Assembly (NCBI RefSeq): GCF_050624435.1 | Contig: NC_134541.1 | Location: 13,096,995 to 13,160,994 of the forward strand | Reading direction: 5' to 3' | DNA from: Tenrec ecaudatus | Lineage: Eukaryota; Chordata; Mammalia; Afrosoricida; Tenrecidae | Length of the DNA: 64,000 bases | Shown: positions 11,940 to 22,575 of the stretch, one piece after another | How positions within the stretch are numbered: position 1 is the first letter of the stretch | How the letters are laid out: each line of letters opens with the position of its first letter | The notes under the pieces: generated by a model | What the model saw: only the letters and a program-made list of their open reading frames with translations | Database searches by the model: none | What the model was told of the DNA's origin: nothing | Translations under genes and position numbers: made by a program

Positions 11940-12086
11940 CTCCTGGGTGAGCCTCCGGGTGAAGAAGGGGTTCAGGTACTTCACGTCCAGCCACATGAAG
12001 CCTTTGAGGTCCTGCCGCCGGATGTAGTGGGCCTCGTACTCCTCCTCCGTGAGCTCTGACAGGTGCTCCGCCTCCACAGTGTTGCC
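11940..12086 (-). CDS. SLC9A8: SLC9A8 exon 15
   Basis: 147 nt, phase 0 at both ends, residues about 498-546: GNTVEAEHLSELTEEEYE at the start and FFTRRLTQE at the end. This is the cytosolic regulatory tail, rich in Glu, and has no membrane segment. Donor GTGGGT; acceptor after CCCCCCTCAG. Compared with the human protein from memory, FVWLDAK reads FMWLDVK here, conservative changes. Confidence 0.95.
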
Positions 12087-13701
12087 CTGAGGGGGGTTGG
12101 CAGGTGTCAGGCATCAGCCGCCAGTGCTCTGGCCTCTGCCTCCCCACTTCTGCTGCTCAGAGGAGGCAGTCTCCTGGCAGGCACCATGCTCCTGGAATTG
12201 GGAATTGGCCCCGCCATCAACCCCACCCCCCATGCTTCGTTTGGGTGCCGCCGACGGCAGAGTTCTGCAGGGCCTCTAGCTCGAAGCCAGGCCTGGCCAC
12301 TTTCTACCAGCCCTTTCCCAGGGGCAGGCCTCTCAGACCCTTGGCTCAACCAGCACTGGTGTCCCCTCTGAGCGGGGTGTTTGAAGATCAAGGCCCTGCA
12401 GGGGTGGAAGCAGGCAGGGGTGAGATGACTGGGTGTGAAGACTGGGCCCAGGCCTCCACGCCCCACCTCTCTGCTGTGAATGCTTGCTGTAGTCCTTTCT
12501 AGGTGGCTCTCCACTGGGGGGCGGGGGGCGGGGCGGTGTTGAGGTGGGCAGGGGAGGCAGGGTGACTTCTGGCCTATGCCAGGCTCATCATGGGAACAGA
12601 CTGTGGGGCCCACCCACAAGGTCTGATTCTGTCGGTGGGGCGGGGCCCACTGCATTTCTGGCCAGTTTCCTGGGATGCTGTTGGCCCAGGGGCCTCACTC
12701 AGCAACCACTGACACAGGACACGGCTGGTGCGGGGCTCAGCAGCCTTGTTCTGACTGCCACCGGTCAGCTCTCTGGTCTGCAAAACTGGGGATGGAGGGA
12801 CCCCTACTTGCAGCAGGTTGTTGGGGTGACTGGAGGCAGTCCAAGTGCCAGCAGCCCAGAAGACAGCTAACAGTAGCCACTCGTTCAGAGTGACAGCAGG
12901 GCTCAACAGAGCCTCCTTGCTCTGCCTGACGGGACTGCAAGACCCACAGCAGACGGAGGCAGCACCTGGCGACTCAGAAGCCAGGTCCTACTGGCGGCCA
13001 GCTGGTCACTGTGGTGGCCCAGCAGTCAGGTGGGCCAGATGACCCAACCGGGGGCTTGAGGCTCGAGCTATGGTACAGCAGGGTTTGGGGGCTGCTCTCT
13101 GTGTGTGTGTGTGTGCGCGTGCGCGCACATATGCTTCCGACAGGAGGCAGATCTGTGGGGACAGGCCTGGAGGGTGAGCCTAGGGCTCTGTCCAGCCACC
13201 GCTGCGCTGCCCGTGGGCCGGGCTGGCTGAGTGTCAGCAGTGTCTCTTGTCAGAAAGCTCACACCCCTTCCTCTCAGCCTCTTCTGGCTGAGGAGCTCTG
13301 TGCTCTCAATCACGACCGACACCACCAATGATCTCGAGTGACTGAGATGCACTGTGGGAGTGCCCAGGTGTGCAGCAGGCAGGCAGGTGAGGGCCTGGCC
13401 CAGCACGTGGGGGCTGCAGGTGGCAGGGCAGCTGGGAGAAATGGGTGGGACGACAAGCCTCAACTCCAATCAGTCCCAGCTAGGCCCTAATCATGCCCTT
13501 GCCTGTGTTCAATGGAAGGCACTTCTTGGGGACCCCAGTCACTACAGGTCCTGTCCCCTCAGACCTTCTACTCCTGGGGCCTGAGGGCTCCCGGCAGGGG
13601 AAGAGTTGGCTCTGAGCCCCCCGAGCCCCAGATGAACTGGGTGCCCACCACCCATGGCTTTCTTGGCTCCAGCCCTACCCCCCACCCCCACCCCCACTCG
13701 C
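12087..13701 (-). other. SLC9A8 intron 14, GC-AG type
   Basis: The donor reads AAGATG/GCGAGT, so the intron begins GC rather than GT and ends CAG at 12087-12088. A G-rich block follows the donor at once. A GT-rich microsatellite with GC steps lies near 13097-13128. No SINE copy is clear in it. Confidence 0.8.
13673..13697 (-). promoter_or_regulatory. G-run block next to the GC splice donor
   Basis: On the - strand four G-runs of 5, 5, 6 and 3 are separated by single T or TA. Such runs can form a G-quadruplex and are known as intronic splicing enhancers when close to a donor. The role here is inferred from position only. Confidence 0.5.
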
Positions 13702-13922
13702 CATCTTCTCTGTCTTGCTGAGGTTGACGTCCTTCCTGTTCCTGCGGCGCGCCTTGGTGTCCTCGATGTCCACGAGGCGGATGAGCGGCATGGTGCTGCC
13801 GCCCAGCAGCAGGATGGTGAAGAGTACGATGACGATGGTGGTGGTGCCGATGAGCTGCCGCTTCTCCAGCGGCTCCAGGTCCAAGTGCAGGCTCAGCGCA
13901 TAGGGAATGGCTCCCCGCAGGC
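13702..13922 (-). CDS. SLC9A8: SLC9A8 exon 14
   Basis: 221 nt, residues about 424-497. It completes the split Gly of FSG and continues LRGAIPYALSLHLDLEP, the conserved Arg-Gly-Ala motif of the late core helix needed for folding and transport in NHE proteins. A long hydrophobic helix follows (IVIVLFTILLLGG), then a basic linker (KARRRNRKDVN) and KTEKM. Acceptor after GTGCCCGCAG. The donor is GC (13701-13700). The exon end is fixed because exon 15 begins GGCAACACT in phase 0, and the nearest GT would shift the frame. Confidence 0.95.
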
Positions 13923-14179
13923 CTGCGGGCACACGGGGCCCCACTGTGAGCCTGGACTCACCCACGAGGCTCTAGGCTGGGAGAAAGGCTGGCTGCAGAG
14001 AAGTGGGGCTGGCTGCAACTCACCTCAGCACTTGTGTGCGTGTGCTAACTAACCCCACCCTCCCATGTTAGAAGTAGCAGTGGGGTGTGTGTGTGTGCAC
14101 CAACCCCACCCTCCCATGTGAGGGGCAGAAGGGGTGTAGGCATGTGTGTGTGTGCCTGTGAGCAGCAGCAGTGGCAGCA

Positions 14180-14375
14180 ATGCTGTAGCAGACCCCATGC
14201 TGAATGCTTTACATGCCTAATCGCACACGACCTTCACAGGTGATCTTACAAAGCAGGCATGATGATTCTCCACTTGAGTACACCTGAGGCACTGAGGCTG
14301 GGTGGATCCAGCACCCGGCCAGAGCCAAGCAGCTCACCCAGGGAAGTGGGTGCCTCCCCAGGATTGACTGTACCC
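14180..14375 (+). repeat. MIR
   Basis: Shows the MIR order: CATGCTGAATGCTTTACATG, a TTCACAGGTGATCTTACAAAG region, ACCTGAGGCACTGAGGCTG, then GAGCCAAGCAGCTCACCCAGG. Confidence 0.65.
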
Positions 14376-15150
14376 TGGCAGGGCAAGAGGCTTCGAATGC
14401 ACCATCAACTCTCACTGCACAGTGCTGCTGGGCTCAGAACAGCAGCAGGGCAGTCCCAGCCCTGCCCTCTTGGTGCTCCCAGGGAGCCTGGGAGACTGCG
14501 TTGGCATCTGTTTGGAAAGGCCAGGCTGGCTGGCTGGCCGGCCGAAAAATACATGCTGGGCATCTCAGCTGAAGCCTCAGTTCAGCCTGGGAGTGGGGTG
14601 GGGGCAGGAGACCAGCATTCCAACCAGGAGCCCTTGCTGCTCTTCACAGAAGAAAAACAATTTAGGAATTGGGAAACACACACAATTTTTTTCTTCATTG
14701 GCAAAGAAAATAAAAAGCTTTCAAAGAGAAGATACATTGGAGACAAATTTACAGATCTGCTGCTGGAGAGAACAGCTTTAGAAAGCATGCTCTTATACCC
14801 CAACCCATGTGGAAATACTTTAAATTATAATACTGAAACGGAAAGCCTGGAGAACTGTCGCATATTGCTCACAAGTAAAGTTACCTACGGATGCGGGTCT
14901 CCAAGCGCCAAAGCTTTCAGCAACCCTTCCCACCCGGAAACTCCCACACAGGCAGCGGCCTTCAGAGCGGCAGAGCTGCCTGACGGGTCAAATCGGCCCT
15001 GTCCAGCACGGAGCAGGAAAGGGTCACACGCACACATGCCCCTGGCTGCTCTGAGCAGTCCAGGCTACACCCTCAGACCACGGAGACAGCCAGGGCTCAA
15101 AGCAAGCCCGCTCCCTTTGGAAGCCGGGGTCCATCCCCCTGGAAGAGGCC

Positions 15151-15305
15151 TGCTGTGAGGGTTGTTGCCTGCCAGGCCTAGCCCAGGGCCTGCTGGATGG
15201 GGGCCAAGCAGGCGAGTACCCCTCACACTGCTGTGAGGGTTGTTGCCTGCCAGGCCTAGCCCAGGGCCTGCTGGATGGGGACCAAGCAGGCGAGTACCCC
15301 TCACA
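15151..15305. repeat. 78-bp tandem duplication (2 units)
   Basis: Unit one is 15151-15228 and unit two 15229-15305 (one base short). Each begins TGCTGTGAGGGTTG and ends near GAGTACCCCTCACA. They differ at one position (GGGGG versus GGGGA). The ends of each unit form a short inverted repeat, TGTGAGGG against CCCTCACA. Confidence 0.9.
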
Positions 15306-15326
15306 GTGGTCCCGCAGGACAGCCTA

Positions 15327-15451
15327 GAACTGCCCCCCTGGGCGGCCACGACTGTACATCTTCCTGCCTCTGCGTGGCTGGTGGTGGGTTCAAACCACTG
15401 ACCCCGTGGTCAGCAGCCCAGTGCTTCACCTCTGTGCTACCAGGGCAGCTT
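15327..15451 (-). repeat. AfroSINE, truncated
   Basis: Retains AACTGCCCCCCTGGG, GGCTGGTGGTGGGTTCAAAC and CTGTGCTACCAGGG; the distal part is missing. Confidence 0.75.
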
Positions 15452-15663
15452 TGCTTATCATGAACCAGCCCACACAAAGCCCGCTCCTTAGGTTTCTGAG
15501 ACTTCACATCTGGATACGGGAGCGGCTGGGGAAGGAGGCGTCCTCGCTGTTTGGGGTTCATGTGCGAATCTGTTGTGGAAGGGCTCCTCCAGAAGGCGTG
15601 TGGAATGCGGTGGAGTGTGTATCCCTTCCCGGGCTCTATGTGTTTATTTGAGATGGCACTTAC

Positions 15664-15775
15664 CACTAAACCACATGATGAACATCATCTTCGGAGTGAT
15701 TTTATGATCCCGGAAGAAATTCAGGAGGTAGGAAAGAGGGAAAATGTTCACCGCTCTGCCAAACAGGACGAGCAC
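15664..15775 (-). CDS. SLC9A8: SLC9A8 exon 13
   Basis: 112 nt, residues about 387-424: VLVLFGRAVNIFPLSYLLNF, then FRDHKITPKMMFIMWFS, with the first base of the next Gly. It covers a transmembrane helix with the conserved Gly-Arg-Ala and a following short loop, then the start of the next helix. Acceptor after TCGCTGTCCCCAG; donor GTAAGT. Confidence 0.95.
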
Positions 15776-18700
15776 CTGGGGACAGCGACACAGCCAGCCT
15801 CAGACGGAAAGCTCTTCAAGCTGCAGCCGGTACAGGGGCTGGACCACACCAGCGTGGGTTTCCCAGTGCACGCGGCGGTAAATGCGGGCTCACTTACTAC
15901 TCTGTCCTGGACAGCTGCACTTGAAGTGGCAGAAACACATGAAACTGCCCAACAAAAATTACTAGGGAAGCACAAGTCAGCCTATTCTTATCTGGCTGAC
16001 TGGGGATGCCACCCCTGTCGGACTGTGCGTCTGAAAGAAGGCTTTGATTCAATCTACAGGGAGGGACTGTGAGGTCAGGGGGGAGAGAGATGCCAGCAGA
16101 CCGGGAAGCAGAACCTGGGTGTGGAGAAGCACCATGAGACTGATCTTGGCAGATGCACGAGTCAGTCTGTGCTTCACGTTACTGGGTCGCCCGACAGTGC
16201 TAAAAGTACTCACTGAGTGCTCTGGCGATGGCAGGAAACGAAGGCCAAGGCCAAGCGGCCCACACTCCTGAGACTAATTCACAGTCCACCTGCTTCACCC
16301 TGGGATGGGGCTGTGCTAATCATCCTCAAGGGGCCAGCTCTGAAGGGACAGGGCAGGTGTTACTGCTCCGCCGGGGCTCTCTGTGCACTGGTAGACGCTG
16401 CTCACTGAGCACATGGCACATGCCAGATGGGGGCTAAAAGGCCCCATCCTTGCCTTGCCAGTGGCTGGCCATGGCCTTGGTGACTTAAATAGGCGACTGT
16501 GGTCAATACGTGCAACTCGTAACCCCTCTCCCAGGGGCTATGGCTCTAGTCCGGAAGCCTGTCTGCTGTCACGCTGTGGGACAGCATGAGTGTAGGGGTG
16601 TGTGTTTTAAGCCAACCACCTTTGAGCTATTAGGTAGAGAGAAGGCAGCAGAGATGGGGAAAAAGGGCACGCTCCAGGGAGCAGGGATCACAAGAGGCGA
16701 GGGCTTTCCCCCAGAGCCAACGGAGAGAAAGCTTTCCAAGGTTGGTGCCCTGGTTTCAGACGTCTGGTCCCTCCAGGGAGGGACGGCGTCTGTCTGAGGC
16801 CCCACTGTGGAGATTCTGCGAGAGCAGCCCCTGAGGACGACCGAGAAAGGCTTAGCAAGAGAAGGCTTCAGGTCAAGTTTCATGCAGATGATCCAAGGGG
16901 ATTCTTAAGGACCATTAAATTAATCCTCCTTCGTTTCTCTGACGGGGACCATTTGAGAAGCCTCATGTGCCTGTGCGCGCTCTCTGGGCATGGATGGAGC
17001 GGGCTTGGCTGCCTGGGGAGACCTAGTGAGTAACAATCTGTGACGTCTCTGCCTGCGGCTGTGCGGAGCGCTGTGCAGACACCATCTTGTGAATTTCAAT
17101 CCCCGCAGCGCTCTCAGGAAGCTATGTATGCTTGTCCCCAGTTGATAGACAAAGACTGGAGATGGACGTGAAGTTTCCTTTCAGGACGGCCCAGGCAGGA
17201 AGTGGCTCAGACCCAGAGCCCACACTGCTGCCCGCGGTGCCACTGGTGCGACGAGGAGTGGACGAGTCACTGTTGGGTTTACTTTCCTCCCAGCCCCAGG
17301 CTGAGACGCCCTGGAACCCAAGCCCACACCCAAGTTTCTGGAATGGCTACCTGGGGCTCCTCCCACCCTGGGACCCCTCTGAAGACCATGACACTTGCTG
17401 CGGGTGGCTCATCCCGAAACCTGAGTTTGGAGGACAGACAGAGAATGGGGACAACTGACAAGGAGCTGTTGGGGACTGAGGGGGGGATGTGTCCAGATTT
17501 TCCTCAGGATTTCTTGCTTTTCCCTGCTTCAGGCTGCCCACACCCCCACAGGTCGGCCTCGCTGTCTGTTGTGGTCGGTACAACACGGTTCCTTCCAAGA
17601 GTCGGGTCTGCTCACGGGGCCGGGGCCCTAAGAGCCGACTGAGGATGAATGACGATATCTTGGCAAGACAAGGTGCGCCTCTGAGCCACTGTCACCCAGG
17701 CAGTTCTCACTCACAGCCGCCTGCCCTGCCAGCACCTGCAATCTGCAGAGGGTCTGAAGGGAAAGTAGATCCCAAGGAGATCCAGGAGAAAGGGAGGCTC
17801 TGCAGCCATGTGTCAACAGCAGGGACAGAGCTGGGAGGCAGTAAAAAGGAGGCTGAGGGAGGAACGCAGACCAGAGGCCTGCGCACACCACAATCAACAG
17901 CCATTCCGGGGGGCCTCGGGCCAATAAGATGCCAGAGAGCCCAGGCAGGGCCTCATTCATTTTCTCTCCATCCCAGTCCCCAGACACGTTTCTCTACTGC
18001 CAATGCGACTCCTTGTCCCTTCTCAAAGGTCTACTTTAATCCTGTCTGTTCCCGCACCCCCCAGTCCACTTAGAACACTGTCTCCCAGACTTTGATCATG
18101 AGAGGCATCTGAGCAGAGATTCCAGGGGGTCCTTCTGGCTCGACCCCCTGCCAACAATTTGCCTTTCCACCCCAGAGAGAGGGAGCCAGAAGCAACACTT
18201 TAACAAGGCCCCCAGGTGGTTCTGACGTGTGTGTGTGTGTGTGTGTGTGTTCAGTTACAATGATCATTCCGATTCAGTCTTTCCGGAGTGGGAAGGTCTG
18301 TCTCTGGGATGAGTCCCCTGGGTGGGTCTGGGGTGCAGGCAAGGGCCTGCCAGTCTTCACTGTCAACACGTGCCCAAGGTCACATGGAGACGCACTGAGG
18401 GGGGCAGGGGAGCAGAGCAGTGAAAACCAAGCGAGCTCATTATGAGTTGTCCCAAAGGGTGGGAAAGCGCGATCTGTCCCACAGTTGGCGGTTTTGCGCA
18501 GACGCATTATCTTTGTTTCTGTGCATGATTCTCTGACATGAGATGACCCATGACAAGACTCATCTAACATGAAAACACAGGAGGCGTGCACACATCAAAG
18601 CAGATCCCAACGTACCAGCACACTGGAAAATTAAAAGCCAACAAGAATCCTTTCCGAGGGCTCTCCGTTCACTCATTCCCTTCTTCCCCTCCCCTCCACG

Positions 18701-18861
18701 TTTATATGTGTATGATCCCCCCCAACAAACTCAGGTTGAGCAGAAGGTCTATGTATCTGTTGACTCTGAACAGGAAGCAGTTACAGAAATGAATCAAGAA
18801 CATGTGATTATCAACCTACAAGTAAGTAATTTAAATAAAAAAAAACAAGGCAAATACTTAC
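15776..18861 (-). other. SLC9A8 intron 12
   Basis: GT-AG intron. A MIR fragment is likely at 17065-17165 (ATCCCCGCAGCGCTCTCAGG, then TTGTCCCCAGTTGATAGAC), and a (GT)12 run lies at 18227-18250. No AfroSINE is evident. The rest is unassigned. Confidence 0.65.
18227..18250. repeat. (GT)12 microsatellite
   Basis: Uninterrupted dinucleotide run on the + strand. Confidence 0.95.
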
Positions 18862-18944
18862 TATGCACCAGATGACAAAGGAAATTTCAAACTTGTGAGG
18901 GAAACTGAAAATGGACAGGCCAAGAAAGGCGAACACACACGTTT
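18862..18944 (-). CDS. SLC9A8: SLC9A8 exon 12
   Basis: 83 nt, residues about 359-386. It completes Glu and reads TCVFAFLGLSIFSF, then PHKFEISFVIWCI. It encodes one membrane segment, a short loop and the start of the next segment. Acceptor after CTTTGTTTCAG; donor GTAAGTAT. Phases fit exons 11 and 13. Confidence 0.95.
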
Positions 18945-21339
18945 CTGAAACAAAGAATATGTATTATGCAGACCCTGCCACCTGTGCCACCCCCCCACCC
19001 CCCAAATAGGGCATGACGTTGTTAAGCAGGTAAGCATTCCGAAGGAAGTTGGAATCCACCACAACACTTGGCTTATTTTCTGAAAATCTTGCAACCAGTG
19101 TACTGGGACCCTCTCCTCTGCTCTTTAGAACCTCCTGGCTGAAGGCGACTTAGGTAAGCAAATGCCAGCTGCCCAGGGAAGATGGCGGCGACAGCGATCT
19201 GCCCATTGAGGGCTGTTACCAGCTTTCTTGCCAGTCGGAGTGCGCAGTGAGGGAAGACACACGCCTGCCAGGCTCAGAGCGGGGCTCCCGCCCAGGAGTG
19301 ACATGAATGTAACTTTCTGGAGGAGCGAACATGTCCAGTTCTTGGCTCGGGCTGCAAGCGACAGTCTGGTGGATTCCACTTTGCTGTAGGAGTCACAGGT
19401 GGATTTTAAGAAGCGCACCTTGTACGTTTCTGATGCCACGCTCCCTGCTCAAATGGTGACATCCTAAGTAACTAGAGAGGGGCAAAGATCGCATTTTAAA
19501 GTAGGCCATCACCATAAAACGGTAAAGCGGCTGTTTTGCAAATGTCTGTCTTTTTAACGAGGAGCCGTGATGGCACTGTTAATTAGGGTCACGGGTTGGG
19601 CTAACTGTGACCAAGGTCAGCAGTCAGAAACTACCAGGCGCTCTGCGGTGCAAACAGGCGGCTTTCTGTTCCCACACCGAGTCACAGTCTCGGAACCTGT
19701 CCCACCGGGTGCCTGGGAGTCCGACTGACTGGACAGCAGTGAGTCCTTTGAACCAAAGTGCAGACGCTGGACCACGAACTCCCGTCTCTCCCTGAGCTTG
19801 TCTCTTAGCTAATACATGTGTCTGAGCACTGTCAGAGGGGCCGTAGGGGTTTCCCAGGAGGCGTCTCTACGCCCTGGACAATTTACCCATCCTCAGTGAA
19901 AGGACTTTCAGCTTGTGCCTGGTTCTGCTATCACCACCACAAGTAGCTCAGACCAAGGGAAGATTCCTGATGGGGGGAGTTGGGGTGAAAGAGCCAGTTC
20001 AGACAGATGGTACCAAGAACCTCCCACCTGCCCGATTCGGGATGGTGCCAGCACACACTCCCATCCGCACGACCCGCTGTGCACACACCCTGGCGGGAGG
20101 GGATATCGTCAAACTCAGACTGCGCCAATCTGGTGGGTAAATGTCTGATGCACCTTTTGCTTTACATTCTTTTCATGGTGAGGGTCAGAATCGCTAGGCC
20201 TGGTTTGTTTCCTTCGTTCGTAATGTGTTTGCTGTGTTGAGATGCCCCACAGAACATGTCTGTGTGCAGAATCCAGTGGCCACGATGACATCTTCACCCA
20301 TGCTCCTCGTCTGAGCGGTCTAAACCTCTCTCCTCCCAAGTGTCCTAGCTCGTCTTGCCAGTCGGATGTGGTCAATTTGATCCCCGAGAGACGTTCCTCA
20401 GAGAGCACAGTGCTCAAGGCAGACTTTGTTTAACTAGTTAGGCCAGACTTGTCTGGTTTACAAAGACACTGTCAAGGTTTCAGGTTTGGGGGCACCCTCC
20501 AGCTTCTGTGGCGCCAGAAAGTCTGAGTTCCATTAGCTGTGGCTTTCTGAGGGCCGTGCTCTGACGAGATACCCACGTGACCAGGCATGAAGAGACGGCT
20601 TCCAGCGGTGTCCCTTGGTTAGGGGACCGTGGGTAGGCAATTCGACTCCAACGCCTCAGCTTCCCTGTCTGCAGGTGGGGCCGAAACCTCTGTGTGGCCT
20701 GCCCCCTGGACACAACAGCAGGGAGCTAGCGCTTCAGAACTGGGCAGATCCCCCTGCGATGCCAGGGGACACTGATGCCCATAGCGAGGACCTAGTCACT
20801 TTGGGACCAGCTTAAAGAGACAGTGTGCGGGTGGCTCCTCCACGCCCAGGTCTGAACGAGGGAACAAGTGCCTGTGCACACGTGTGCGCAGGAGGGGAGT
20901 GCGCTCAGGTAACGGGGGTTCTCCAAGCTAGGCCCTTCAAGATGCTCTTGTGAACACAGGTAGGGCCTGTAGACAGGTTTGGGAAATGGTCTCACCAAGT
21001 CCTCAGAAAGGCACACGCACAACCTTCCCGCTGATAAACTCATTCCGCTTCAGTTAACCCAACGTTCCCCAGGCTTCTTTCTACCCCCACCCATAGACTA
21101 CATTTTTTGGGATTGTTACTCTACCACTCGAAAAATGCACGCACCTCAAATGTTCCTAACTTGTCGTTCTTCTTGGCTCTGGTCTTAGAACTGGAGGCGT
21201 CTGTCTACAGCCTCAGGGGTCACGGTTAAGAGGAGCAGACAGAGGACGAGAGTGAGGATTTCAGGTGCCTGCTAGAAGCCCTGGCTGACTCCTACGGGAG
21301 GCGAGGAGGGAAGGTGAGCCCCGCCGGGGCAGCACTCAC
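18945..21339 (-). other. SLC9A8 intron 11
   Basis: GT-AG intron with one AfroSINE at 19559-19747; no other recognised element. Confidence 0.7.
19559..19747 (+). repeat. AfroSINE
   Basis: Starts CGAGGAGCCGTGATGGCACT, contains AAGGTCAGCAGTCAGAAACT and ends GACTGACTGGACAGCAGTG. Diverged but near full length. Confidence 0.8.
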
Positions 21340-21456
21340 CACACATGAAGGCCACACTCCGCAGGGTCTGCTGCATCAGGATCTGGGTGACCGGGGAGAG
21401 GTTGTGGTGTGTGTAGTGGGACATGACGATGCCGGAGAACAGGATGGCCATAATGC
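21340..21456 (-). CDS. SLC9A8: SLC9A8 exon 11
   Basis: 117 nt, residues about 320-359. It completes Gly and reads IMAILFSGIVMSHYTHHNL, then SPVTQILMQQTLRSVAFMC. It contains the conserved helix with FSGIVMSHY, typical of the cation/proton antiporter fold. Acceptor after CCCCCCAG; donor GTGAGT. Confidence 0.96.
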
Positions 21457-22429
21457 CTGGGGGGGACATGGGGACCAAGAGCACAGATGTGAACAGTAGG
21501 CCAGCACCATCACGAGGCACCAACTAACACCTCACCCTTCTTCACTCGGGGAGCAAGTGTTTTACAAACGTGAAGAAGGGACTGCGGCCTGTGGTTCTCC
21601 CGGGGGCTTCAGAGGAAGGTCCAGGGCCTCTCTCTGGCAGCTTCCTGGACGGCTGGGTGGCCCTGAACCGACCGACTGCCCCTCTCCAGTCCTGTCCTGT
21701 ACTTCGCCAGAGAGGCTGGCACAGAGGGACGGACTGGCCACTTGCTCTGCTGCCCTAGGTGGTGGACGGGGATGAAGGCTCCTTGGTGGGCAGCCACCTG
21801 TGGGATTGGAGGCCTAAGGCTGACCAGTCTTATTTCTGTTTTTTTAAGAGATGCCAGAGTACGTTTCTCATGGGCCACCTCCCAGCTCTCAATGATAGCA
21901 GCCAGCTCAAGTGCTGGGATGTTCCTGGATAGATGCACACCCCCTCTGGGTGCTGAGTTGGGACCACGCTCTCACTTGTGCCCTGGACCTACTGGTGCTA
22001 GAAATGAACATCTAGCCAAGCACACACTATCACGCCCCCCAGGCCTGTCTGGAGGTTAGGGCACCTCTCAAGTTCTGGGGGTCAAAGGAGAGAGTCAGGG
22101 GCAGTCGTGGGTCCAGAAGTCTGAGGAACAGCTCCAGGGTCTGCCCTCCATGCCCTCCCCGAGCAGAGAAAACATCTCCATCCCCAATCCACCTTCTTCC
22201 ACTGCAGCTGCCATGGAATAGGCCACCGACACCACAGAAGGGTCCCCGGGCAACCTGGGCATTTAAAAACTGTCCTGTTAGGAGGCATTCCTGACGTGTC
22301 TAGCTTTTGAAGAAGGCACAGTCACTCGGGCAAGCAGGCAACAACAGAGTCAAATGTTCAGCCTTCTGGAGGGGAGGAGGGTGGGAGTGCATCCTTGTCT
22401 CTAAAATAAACACACCCACCGACTCGGGC

Positions 22430-22575
22430 GACCCTGGACTCGGGCCCAGGGGGTTCCCAGACCAACTCTTTACGAGAATAGAAAGCCTTGTCTCTCTCTT
22501 TAGGGGTGACTGGTGGTTTAGAACTGCTGGCCCATCAGTTATCGGCCCAACCTGCAACCACTATGCCACCTTGTA
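22430..22575 (-). repeat. AfroSINE, partial
   Basis: Shows ACGAGAATAGAAAGCC, GACTGGTGGTTTAGAACTGC and CAACCACTATGCCACC. Confidence 0.75.

Larger units (their letters stand above)
13923..15663 (-). other. SLC9A8 intron 13
   Basis: GT-AG intron holding a MIR, a 78-bp tandem duplication and a truncated AfroSINE, listed separately, plus GT-rich patches at 14083-14156. Confidence 0.8.

Noticed and set aside
13695-13702. GT at donor position +5 as the real exon 14 donor
   Set aside because: Using it adds four bases and destroys the frame into exon 15; the phase and the known protein require the cut before GC.
14259-15158. 299-codon + strand open frame
   Set aside because: It starts inside a MIR and lies wholly within SLC9A8 intron 13 on the opposite strand, with no domain or codon pattern. 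It is a chance frame in GC-rich DNA.
17489-18073. 194-codon + strand open frame
   Set aside because: It lies inside intron 12, is low-complexity Ser/Pro/Gly-rich, and has no family resemblance.
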